A DNA stretch of 64,000 nt from Nyssa sinensis (Eukaryota > Streptophyta > Magnoliopsida > Cornales > Nyssaceae), in NCBI GenBank assembly GCA_008638375.1, contig CM018037.1, positions 36,537,576 to 36,601,575 on the forward strand. Reading direction: 5' to 3'. Made by a program: the position numbers and the translations under genes. The notes beneath the pieces are model-generated. The model saw only the letters and a program-made list of their open reading frames with translations. It did no database searches and was not told the origin of the DNA. Positions 40,401 to 52,400 of the stretch are shown here, one piece after another; position 1 is the stretch's first letter; every line of letters starts with the position of its first letter.

Positions 40401-43400
40401 TGCCGCATTCCTCATCAATCGTATGCCTAGTCGGGTTCTCTCCTTTACATCGCCTCTCCAAAAATTTCAGGAGACCTTCCCTGAATCTCGCCTCAGTTCA
40501 TGCCTCCCACTTCGAGTTTTCGGGTCTACCGTCTTTGTCCATGTTCATGCCTCCCAACGTACTAAATTGGATCCCCGAGCTCTCAAATGTATCTTCATTG
40601 GTTACTCTCCCACTCAGAAGGGTTACAAGTGCTATGATCCTCGCTCCCAGAAAGTATATGTTAGTCTGGATGTCACCTTTTTTGAGAATACCCCCTACTA
40701 CTCGCTTCAGGGGGAGTCCTTGAGAGAAGCTCGACCCTCACATACAGACTTTGATGTTGCGATCTTTGAATCTACCCCAGACATACCCTCTCATTCTTTG
40801 TCCCACACAGAAGAAATCTTGAACTCAGGGGGAGATGTGGGACAACAAATAGACAGGGAGATACTTGTCTACTCAAGGAGACCTAAATCAAAGTCAGATG
40901 AGACTCTCACATCCGATGCACCAACAGAGTCAGACCCGGTGATAGATCCAACCACTCATGTGCCAACATCCAATCCTGACCAGGTAACAAATCCTGATGA
41001 CTTACCCATTGCTCTTAGAAAACAACCTCGTTCATGTACTTTCCATCCTATCTCAAAATTTGTATCTTATAATGCTCTTTCTGCCAAGTGTCGTGCTTTT
41101 ACATCTAACCTTGACAGAATCCAAATTCCCAAGAATATTCAAGAAGCTTTGGAAATTCCAGAATGGAGAAAAGCAGTGATGGAAGAAATTAGGGCATTGG
41201 AAAAAAATGAAACTTGGGAGGTGATGTCTTTGCCAAGAGGGAAGAAACCAGTGGGATGTAAGTGGGTATTCACGGTAAAGTACAAGGCAGATGGTACAAT
41301 AGACCGATACAAAGCCCGCCTAGTTGCAAAGGGGTTCACTCAGACATATGGCATTGATTACACTGAGACATTTGCACCAGTAGCAAAGTTGAATACTGTA
41401 CGGGTTCTCTTGTCCCTGGCAGCAAATCTAGACTGGCCACTTCACCAATTCGACATCAAGAATGCCTTTCTGAATGGTGAGCTGGAGGAAGAAGTGTTCA
41501 TGATGCTACCACCAGGTTTTTACAAAGGGGAGGAAACCAGGGTATGTAAATTGAGGAAATCCTTGTATGGGCTTAAACAATCACCAAGGGCGTGGTTTGA
41601 TAGATTTACGAAGGTAATAAAAAATCAAGGATATCAACAGGGACAGTCAGATCACACGATGTTCTTCAAACAAACCAATGATGGAAGAAAGACTATCCTG
41701 ATTGTGTATGTCGACGACATCATTCTCACTGGAGACAACACAGGAGAATTGGAAAGATTGAAGAAGGTCTTAGCCACAGAGTTTGAGGTAAAAGACCTAG
41801 GTCAAATGCGGTATTTTTTGGGAATGGAAGTTGCCAGATCAAGGAAGGGAATTAGTGTCTCCCAGAGAAAGTATGTCCTCGACCTTTTGACTGAGACTGG
41901 TATGCTTGGTTGCAAGCCAAGTGATACTCCGATTGAGACAGGAAGAAAAATGGAAGATGTTGGAAAGCCTGTGGATAGGGAGAGATATCAGAGACTAGTA
42001 GGTAAATTGATCTACCTTTCTCACACTAGACCTGACATTGCTTTCGTTGTAAGTGTGGTCAGTCAGCATATGCATTCACCAAAGGAAGGTCACCTAGAAG
42101 CAGTATACAAAATTCTCAGATACTTGAAAGGCTCTCCAGGACGAGGTTTGTTCTTTAAGAAGGGAGACAGTAAGAAGATAGAAATCTATACAGATGCAGA
42201 TTGGGCAGGATCAGCAGAAGACAGAAGGTCTACCACCGGCTATTGCACTTACGTTTGGGGAAATCTAGTAACATGGAGGAGTAAGAAGCAGAGTGTGGTA
42301 GCCAGAAGTAGTGCTGAAGCTGAATTCAGAGCTGTTGCACAAGGGATGTGTGAAGGACTTTGGTTACGAAAGCTGTTGGAAGAACTACATATCACAGTAG
42401 AGTTCCCTATCAAACTCTACTGTGACAACAAAGCTGCTATCAGCATTTCTCATAATCCCGTCCAGCACGACAGGACCAAACACATTGAAGTTGACAGACA
42501 TTTTATAAAGGAGAAAATTGAGAAAGGGATAGTCTGCATGACCTATATTCCTACAAGAGAGCAGTTAGCAGATATATTCACTAAAGGGTTACAGAGGTCC
42601 AGCTTTGAAGAGTTTATTTGCAAGTTGGATATGATCAACATCTATGATCCAACTTGAGGGGGAGTGTGGAAATCCCGTATGATTTAGGAAGGAATTGAAG
42701 GAGATATTTAGGCTGATTTCTAGAGTTGACCATGATTTTTATTTCCATTTTTGGTTCTCTGTGTATAGATTAAATAGGGATTCTGACTTGTAAAATACAG
42801 ACAATTCAATATAGAGAATTTGTCTCATTATTTTCTACATTTTGTTAGGCCTAGAAGTCTAGTTATGTGTTGGCATATCCGTTTTTAAATAACGTCTAAT
42901 TTTGTATCTAGGTCTTTAGAATGGTTAGAGTGCCTCAAGTCATGTTCAAATCTACAGCAAGTTAAAATGGGTCATCTCTGATTATGGTGGATCATCATGT
43001 TTCTCAGGTAATGAACTGATATTCTAAGGCATGCTTGCACAAACTCACCTTCATGCATACTATGTATCGTTCACCTTCATGGTGGATTGTCATGTTTCTC
43101 AGATAGGTAATGAATTGGTATACTAAGGTTGGCCTGCAGACACTCACCTTCATGCATAATGTGTATCATTCAGTTATTGAAAGGTGGCATTTTTCATTTT
43201 TGTTGTCAATAAAATACTTCTATTATCAACAAGGCACCTAAGAAGGGCAAACCTAATTACAACAAAAGGAACCGACCTTACAAAAATTATAGCCGAAGGT
43301 TACTAAAAAAATATAACAGGATATGTAAATACATCGGACTTTCTTCTTTAATCCAAAAAATAGCGTTTTTAAGAACATATCTATGAACTTCCACGAAGGA

Positions 43401-46400
43401 GATTCAATCCTTTCAAAAACTTTATGGTTCCTCTCTTGCCATAAGCACCAAACAAGGCAAATCGGAGCCATCCGCCAAGCAATTCTAAATTCCTTTCTCA
43501 TCCTCCCGTATCTCTAAAGATGAAACCACATCCTTGAAGGATTCCGGAAAGACCCACAAGCAACCAAAAACTGTGAATAGTAAGCTCCAAACATTTCCAG
43601 CCACTCTGCAATGTACAAGAAGATGGTTCACTAATTCTTCCTCCTCCTTGCACATCGAGCAATGACTTGGCACTTGAAAACCCCCTTTCCTTAAGTTGTC
43701 CATTGTAAGAATCGCACCCTAAGACGCAGACCACACAAAAAAAAAAAAAAACAACTTTCAACGGCACCCTGGACTTCCAAATAGATCGCCGAGGAAAAGA
43801 ACTCTCCCATCCCAACCCATCCTACATACCTCCCTCACCTCCACCCTATTCAACATTGCCAAGAAGGTCTCCACCTACCTATGCTCCCAATAAAAAAATC
43901 TTCTTCTAAACCGAGGACTCCAAACCTTCCTTCCCCCTATCTCCTCAACACAGTCCACTATTATCACATCCTTGACTGAATCTATTTCAAACAAATTAGA
44001 AAACATATCCCTAAAATTCTCATTCCCCACCCTAGTGTCCAACCAAAACTTCACCTGGGATCCCGAACCCATCTCAAAACGAATATTTCGAACAAAAACC
44101 CCATGCCCCTTCCGAATAGCTTTCCACACCCCACACCCATACACATCCCCCACCACCCTAGAGAACCACTCTCCCTCCTCACAACCATATTTAATTGCGA
44201 TCACCTCCTTCCAAAAAGCCCTATCTTCCTTGGAAAATCTTCAAAACCACTTACCTAAAAGTGCTTGGTTGAACACTTTGAGGTCTTTAAGACCCAAACC
44301 TCCCTCTCCAATGGGCTTCTTTACCTTATCCCTGTTGAAAGCTTGATATTCATTGTTGGCTCATTCTCTAAAAGCTTAAGCTTTTAGAGAAATTAGTGAT
44401 CTAACATGATATCAGAACCTTGGTTGTGAGAGATCTTGGGTTCACGTTTCTCTATTTGCATTTATTCTCCGTTTGAATTTGCACTTTCTTATCCTTTGCA
44501 TTTGTTTGTCATTTCTTTGTCTCTTCATGTGCAAGTCTGGGGTCACACGTGAGGGGGAGTGTTGAAAACTTGATATTCATTTTTGGCCCATTCTCTAATA
44601 GCTTAAGCTTTTAGAGCAATTGGTGATCTAACAATCCCAACCCACCAAATGGATTTTTTTTTCACCCTCACTATCTCCCTATAGGAAATCCCGTTGAATT
44701 TTCTCCAACTTCTTCTTCATTGAGGAAGGCATCTGAAAAGGCAACGTGTAATAAGTTGGAAGGTTATCCAAAGTGCTCTTGATAAGAGTGATTTGACCTC
44801 TTTTTGAAAGATAATGCCCCTTCCACCCTGCCAACCTACGATGGAATCTCTCAAGAACTGCATTCCATATGCCTTTAGACTTGGATTTGGGCCCCAAAGG
44901 AAGACCCAAATATTTAGAAGGGAAACTCCCCACCTCGCAACCCACACCCATGGCCATGTCTCCCATATTCTCCACTTCTCCTACTGGAATAAATTTGCTT
45001 TTGTGAAAATTCACTTTTAGACCCGACACTGCTTCAAAACATATCAAAGTACATCTCAACAATCTCAAATGATTTTCCTTCGCATCACAAAAAACCATTG
45101 TGTCAAAAAGAAGATGAGAAATTTCCACTTTTCTTCCTTCCCTATCCTCTTTCATTTTAAGTATGTTTAAAAATCAAAAGGCTCCTGGTGCATGTGTTTT
45201 TTTTTTCTATTGAAAAATCTTTTTCGAATATCTTAAAATTTTCTTCAGCATGCAGGCCACTGGGGTTCACTAGAGCTCGCCAAGTTGTTCGCTAGAGCAA
45301 ATCTCGCTCGAGCGAAGTCCAGTGTGTTATTCGCTTGAGCTCGCTAGCTAGCTCTCTAGAGCGAGCTAGAGTCCGCTTAAGTGAACTCCAGTGAGTGCGC
45401 ACTCTAGCTAGCTCGAGCAAGCCTTTGTGTAGTGCACTTCTCTACCTTTTATTTTTGCTGCATTTTTTTACTTATTTTGAGTTGGTATAAAAGGAAAATG
45501 AAATGTTTTTGGAAGGGTAATTTTTGGCTACTCTTCATTCCAAAAAGTTATGCATGTCAATCATGATCTTTCACATGTCTTAGAATATAAAAACCTATTT
45601 CACATCTCAAATTGAATCGATTCAGTACAATCTGGTAGATTTCCGGATTAGTGCAATCGGACGACTTCGAGGCTGCGCGGGTACACTCAAGAAAGCTTGT
45701 GGATACGAGATTAAGAAAGCAACAGAACAGTGAACAAACTTGAGGTATAAGGGTATGTTTCTTTATTACTGTGTCTGTAACTTTCAAAATTTCTTATAGT
45801 GGATTCGGAGCATCTGGGTAAGCGCCATGGGGTTTTCCGACATAGATACAATTAATCTGTGGCAGTTTCCTCGTCAAAAAAAATTTGTGCGCCAATTTTT
45901 TTGCTGCTTTTTGTATTTACATTATATCTCATGACCTGCTATTACACACACTGTAATGCTAATTGGCATAGAATCAAAGTGAAATTCAATTCTGGTTCAT
46001 TCTGAATTAAAATTGAGCAAGATTAAATTCGAAATTGTCAGGTCGACCTATTCACCCCCCTCTAGGTCTAATCTTCCGATTGGGTATTCCATTAGGGCCG
46101 TCTGAATTTCTGATAAGTAATATTTGCATAATAGACTGCCCAAGGGGGGATAATCCTTTATTAAAAAAAGGGAAAGAACTCCAATTATATTTTCAAATCC
46201 CCCAAAGACTCTATAAAAGAGTAAATATAAGAAAAGTAAGATTTTAAAACCCAAAAGTATAAATATCCTAAAAAAACTATCATTCAAGGGAAAATTTTAT
46301 CCTCTTAAAAAATCCTAGTATTTCATTCACGCCATATACACCAAAAATGACAAAGGAGCCCCCAACAAGGAAAACAAAAAAAAAAAGGAAACAATAGAAG

Positions 46401-49400
46401 AATTAACAACATGAACCAAAGAACGTAGGGAAATCATAACTAGAAAATCAAGAAAAAAATCAATTTGTGGCTAATAAAAAAAAGTCTATGTAAGAGTCGA
46501 CGTATAGAAGGTTCTAAGACCAGTTAAATTTGTGTGTGCAAGTGTCAACAAAAACATTGGACATGAAACTAATACCTGCAAGTTTATGAATGCACTAATA
46601 TTTGAGTTTTTTAAGTCTTGCAAGCAGGTTTTAGCCATTCCAAAAAGGAATTTCCTTTGGTAGTGTCACGGAAAGAAGAGGACAGATCATCTCATGCATT
46701 TGGCAACAACAGCAAACCATGTAAACAATGCATGAGTAGTTTGGGAAGTTTTTTGAGAAGTAGGTTTGGGACCTTGGGTAATATCAGGAACCATTCCTTG
46801 GTAAAATAACAAATGCTCAGACTATAAAGTGTTCACTTAATGCAGATAAAGTTTGAAGTTAGGTTTGTACCTAGTTGACCCTCCCCCTACCCCAGATCGA
46901 AAGAATTGGACCAACATTGGGTGCTGGCCTTAAGTTATGGGTAAGTATTATTCCTTATAATGGCTTCAAAATCCGGGACCCTTGGGGAGATCAGATTAAT
47001 AAGGAGGTGAATGGCTCCTATAGGGTTAGTGTGTGGCAAGGTATCTAGAAGGGTGAGCTGAGTCTCTCAAATATGCATACTTTATTGTGGGAAATGGGGA
47101 TAGGATGTGTGATACCCCAACCCCCAAATTAGCCTTCAAATTACATTAAAATTTATGAGTCTAAGAAATTAGATGGTACTTAGTGTATAAATGCATTTAG
47201 TCAATAATTAGTGATGGTAATTCTTAAAAATATAATAATATAAGGATGAGTATTATTAGATGGTAAAACCCAACATTAATGTTAATCACCCAAAATAACA
47301 TATTGAAATGTGATGTGCTTAAATTAAAAAAAAAAAAAAGAGAGGAAATAATCACATGAAATAATGTATGGTGATTACATGGTGTATATACAACATATAC
47401 ATATATATATATCTGCATGTTAGTGGATTTCTCCACCAACTCCACTATTCATTTAGGAAGCCTCATGGAATCTTCAAGTTAGAGAGATCACATTATTGAG
47501 CCTTGCAAGGTGTCGTAAAATGGTGAAATTTGGATAATAAATATGGTCCCAAAATGGCCAAACATTTCCAAATGATGGTTATGATGTATTAGGGTTGAAG
47601 AACGATCCAAAATGGCCAAGAAATATGACGTTTAAAAATTGAAATTTTCGATTTCCAGGTGACCATCGTCAGAGCGGAAGGGATGACGATGAGTCAACTC
47701 GTCTGAATTGACTGAGCTAGACTGACTCAACCCGAGTCGACTTAGCTGAGTTATACACAATAACTGAAGTTACGTCGATTTATCTTTCAACTTTAAAACC
47801 CTTAAGACCCTGTTTGGTTACAAGGTTAATTAATTATGAAATTGGAACAAGGATATCCCTGTTCTAGATATCTCCATGAAACTAAGGTCATTTGGCCACA
47901 AGATATGAAATTGGATTTGAAGAAATTACGAAATATTGGACTATTTGGAAAAAATTACAATAACTTTTCTTAATTACAAATTAGTGACTTGATTTGAGGA
48001 AATTACAAAAAAAGGTCAACTTTTTCTAGTAGAATGATGTCTTAATTTTTTTCATATCTCAATGCCAAATAAATTCTTAGAAAGATGCTATTTTTGGGGT
48101 TCTTGGTCCAATGGTGAGGTTCCTCTGGAAAATTAGACTTTGAAAAATGTGAAACAAGAATTGAAATAATTTCAAATACATCCTAAGAGCTTATTTAAGC
48201 TATCAGATGAACTCATAAAATACCAAGGGGATCTAACCTAAGGTTTTGAGACCTTCTTGACCCAAATACAAGGTCCGCTTAAACTAACAAGGTCTCTAAG
48301 ATGGTGTTTTAAGTAAAGTTGTACTAAGAATAAGTACTAGATAGGATTATGATCTATGTTATAGGGCCCACTGACTGAGGAAATGACTTTGATGTAAGCT
48401 TTTGGACTTCAAGTGGGTATTTCATGTCATGTTAAGATCATTTTGATAAAGATAAACGTATTGAATACAATTATGATTTCTACTATAGATATATGTACTC
48501 AAATAGAATTTGAAAGCAATGCATCGATAGAATATTATTATTAATAATTTTGGGAACTATGAATATTGAACTTATTATCTAATATGTTTATGATATGAAA
48601 TGCTTTGAATAATTAGACATTGAAATTCTCTATTCACCTCATTATTTGAAACCTTGTAATCTACTTAGATATTATGATATTATGAGGAATCTTATGATTT
48701 TCCTGCTCATTTGATATTCAGTTTTGACACACTACTAAACATAAAATATTGATTCGACTACTGGATTTATGATGAACATTATTGACTTTCAGTTTTGTTT
48801 TGATACATTTGATTTATCCGATACTTCTATGATTAAACATTATCGAACATATTATGACTTTATTGAACACTAGCTACGGAGTATATTGGTGATGAACCGC
48901 ACAGGACAGTATTACAAACTAGTTCTTTGAATATCGATCGCAGTCAGGGAGGTTTGGGGCTGCAACTCGGACAAGCCAACTCGAATTTTAACTGGCATGG
49001 GCAAAATGTTATAAAATTCGGGATGGGCTTGGGCTTAAATTTTCAAGCCCAATTCATTTTTGGGCTGAGCCTGGGTTATAGTTTTGGAAACCCGTAGAAG
49101 CCCGAGCCTGACAACAATAGTTAAGTTTTTTACAATGGGTAATAGAATTAGTATATATGAAGCAATTTAATCTAATGAGAACATCCAATGTGGAATAGAG
49201 TTGAAACTACATTCATCTATTCACCGGCAATACATGACGGTTCTGACTCCTAACAGATTCCATCATCAACCTTTGGTGTTCCATCCCATCTTCTTCTCTG
49301 CCAATCACAATACGACATCTCATCTCATCTCATCTTCTCATGTGATCACTTCTAAATTAAATTGGTTAGATGACTTAACAACCATGCTTGTACAGCAGTG

Positions 49401-52400
49401 TCATCAGTCCCGATTTACTGTGCAGAGAATCATTGAGACAGTTAGGAATAATGAGGCAGCCCTGCTCTTTGAAGGCTTGAATTTGAATGATGAAATCCAA
49501 AAAGTTCTCTTAAAGTTTGAAGCTTTGAATAAACTTTCAGTAGTTCTGCTGGAGCTGAAGAGAAAACAAGAACTTTCACCAAAATAGTCACAAATCGGAA
49601 TTCATGTGCCGTTGGAATTTCTCGCATTATAAGTGCCGTCGTGATATTCTACATCATTCGTCACAAATGGACATCATCTCCATCGCGGGCATTCCCTTCA
49701 CTTTCCTTTCCATCTTCATCTCCACGGTCGAAATCATCACCGTCTGTGGGCTGATTGGCATCATTTCCATTGTAGCCATGCCCTTCTCTCTTTCCTTTCC
49801 CTCCTCATCTCCACCGCTGCAATCTTCAAAATTATTTGTTGTGATCATCATAGGGGGGAGAGCGCCTGATGTTCTGTTGTTTCTAAAGAATTTGAAGTAA
49901 AAAAAAAATGATGATCTGATGTGAATCCAAACCGATGAAGTTGAATTTGATATGAAGAGTTAGAGAATCTCATAGTCATCATTTAAGCCTCTGCAATAAC
50001 TTGAAAATATAAGTAAAGAGAAAGGATGAATATTGTAGTCCCACATTGACAAAAAATCCGATGATAAGTGTTATCTTTTTCTATAAAAAAAGCCCCTCAA
50101 GTTGTAGCTTTCAAAAGTTACTTTTGACTGCTCCATTTAAGCGGTTCAAAGGTTAAAAGATAGTAAAAAAATTTAGTCAATAGATTTAAAATCAATGATT
50201 ATTCGGTTTCGGTTTAACCCCATTGAACCCAAAATTGACTACGGGTTGGGATCAGGCAAGGATCAAAATATCGTTTTGATGTATAGTTTCGGTTTGTCCG
50301 GAAACGGAAACGTTTCGGAAACGTTTTGGAAACATAATGGAAATGGAGAAAAAATTAGAAACATGTGGAAACATAACTTAAAATTTATTTATTTATACAA
50401 ATAAACCTATTTATTGAATATTTGTGCATGTTTAAGCCATATACATCATATTCATGATAAATGACATAATAGATATATACTGTGTAATATCCACGAATTA
50501 GATAATTTGACACAAGTTACATATAAAATAAAAAGTAAAACAACTAACGATTTAAACTTATTATAATTAGTAACTTAGTATTAAAATAGTTGTTTCTCTA
50601 CATTTTATTTCCCCTACTACTTTTCTATTATTTTAGGAAAAATAATAAAAATATATCTTCTTGTAATTTTAAATCTTAATCTTTGAAAAATAAATGGATA
50701 TAATTTTTTACTAACTTCAAGAATTATTGTTAATATAAAAGATGTTTCCTCTGATTCGGTATGTTTCCACTAGTTTCGGTATGTTTCCACAGAAACAATT
50801 TTGTTTCCATGGAAACATGTGAATTTCGATATTCTACTAGTGTTTCGTTTCGATTCCCTGATAAACGGAAACGTTTCGGCCGTTTCGATGGAAAAAAAAC
50901 GAAACTTTGATCCTTGGGATCAGGTTTTGTTCTTCGGGTTTGAATTCGGGCTGGGGACGGGGCCTGGGCAGTTCTCTTCTTAGAGCTCGGGTTGAGTTCG
51001 GGCAGACCTCAAACCCGGCCCAGCCCGTTTGACTTGCACCCCTAGCGAGGGCTTAATTTACTAGCCATAGAAGTACTTTTATTTGAACTTACGACTTTGA
51101 ATATACAGAACTGTGAATCCTGATTGAACATTTGAAATAAAGTACTAAAAAGGGATGAAATTAGCTTGATTTTAAAAGTAATAGGTTGCAGATAATTAGG
51201 AGAAAAGGGTGCTATAAATTCTGAACAGTGGGTATTTTGTGGTTTTTAGTATTATACTGAAGGACAACAGGTAAGGAAGTGAGTTAGGGTTGATTTAGTA
51301 TTGATAGGACACGGTAAAAAAAACTCCCAAAGCACTAGCCAAGTTGGTCATGTATGAAAGGTTTTACACCAAATATGAAATAAGGGGGGAAAAAACAAAA
51401 AAGATTTACTGAAAGGTGAAATTAGTATGAAAGGACAAATTGCCATACAGAGAAGTACGCCCCATATTTCAAAAGAAAACTAGATGAATGAAATGGAAAT
51501 CAAGGGTTCAATACATGATGGAATGGCAGGGAAACACTCAACATTTACTAATTCATAAACTGAAGATTCAGATAACTCACCCAGCGAGCATCTGGAAGTA
51601 GACGACCCAACCGCCGAATAGATACACGACTAAAGGTCTCAAAGTTTTCAGTAATTCCACATCCTTCTTCTTCTAACTTTTCCAAAATCCTCTCAATATT
51701 CTCTTTACCCTATAATTACCAGCAGGGGGGAAATAGACATTAAAATACAGAGATATTTGCACTAAAAAGAACAATCTGAAAAGTTAACAGGTCAGAAAGA
51801 AGCAAATGTAAAGTATAAATATACCTCAACAATTGGAAAATAAATACATTTTAGACGTGCATTTGCTTCTTGGGACGCTCTTAATCCTGAAGCAAAAAAG
51901 GAAGACTCGGATACTTAAAAAGGTGTTCAAAGCTCACATTTGTCAACAACTAATGCAGCATTGCTGAACATATCTATCATAAGAAAGTAAAAGGAAGATA
52001 TCTACCATTAAAAGTAATATTATTCTTCCTAGCACAAACAATATAGATTACATACCTGGACTATTCATCTCCAGAATGTCCCGATTAAAGTGAAAATGAA
52101 GTTGGACAACAAACTCTGGACCATTGGATGAATGCAAGTTTGTGATAGCGACCTCCCCACCTTCTATTTCCGCTAAATCAACACCATTGACCTACAAAAG
52201 AACTTATGGTTCTTTCTCAAATTTTCTTGAACTTTACATGCATTGACATGGCATTTTAATGTGTGTAATTCAACAAGGCGAAAGATGACCCCCCCCCTTC
52301 CCACCTGAACCAACAATTATGTACTTAACATCATATATATAAATATATATACACATACAGAGAAAAACATATGTACATATACATCTAAACATAACAAAAA

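Larger units (their letters stand above)
37919..42839 (+). mobile_element. Copia LTR retrotransposon, nearly intact, recent
   Basis: 5' LTR 37919-38114 (196 bp) and 3' LTR 42665-42839 (175 bp), both TGTGGAAATC...TTTCTACA. Apart from a 21-bp duplication in the 5' LTR they are identical. The target duplication is TTTTG (37914-37918 and 42840-42844). The primer binding site is TGGTATCAGAGC (38115-38126, complementary to initiator-Met tRNA) and the purine tract is TGAGGGGGAG (before 42665). One reading frame covers gag to RNase H and is broken by a single TAG at 40267-40269. The element is antisense to GMI1. Confidence 0.97.
48955..51043. mobile_element. non-autonomous hAT-like element carrying captured gene sequence
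   Basis: The left end GGGGCTGCAACTCGGACAAG and the complement of the right end (AGGGGTGCAAGTCAAACGGG) are imperfect inverted repeats of the TAGGGGTGCAA type seen in plant hAT elements. Subterminal GGGCTTGGGC/GCCCGAGCC-like repeats occur on both sides. It is split by the MITE at 50257-50916. Exact ends and target duplication are unsure. Confidence 0.5.
36937..51580. other. 14.6-kb GMI1 intron made largely of mobile elements
   Basis: Lies between exon 51581-51709 and exon 36846-36936, which join in phase. From the left it contains the Copia element, an L1 fragment with a nested TRIM, LTR-like debris with a CTCGAG-rich segment, another L1 fragment, a TGTGATACCCC-type LTR remnant, and a hAT-like element with captured gene sequence. 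Confidence 0.7.
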
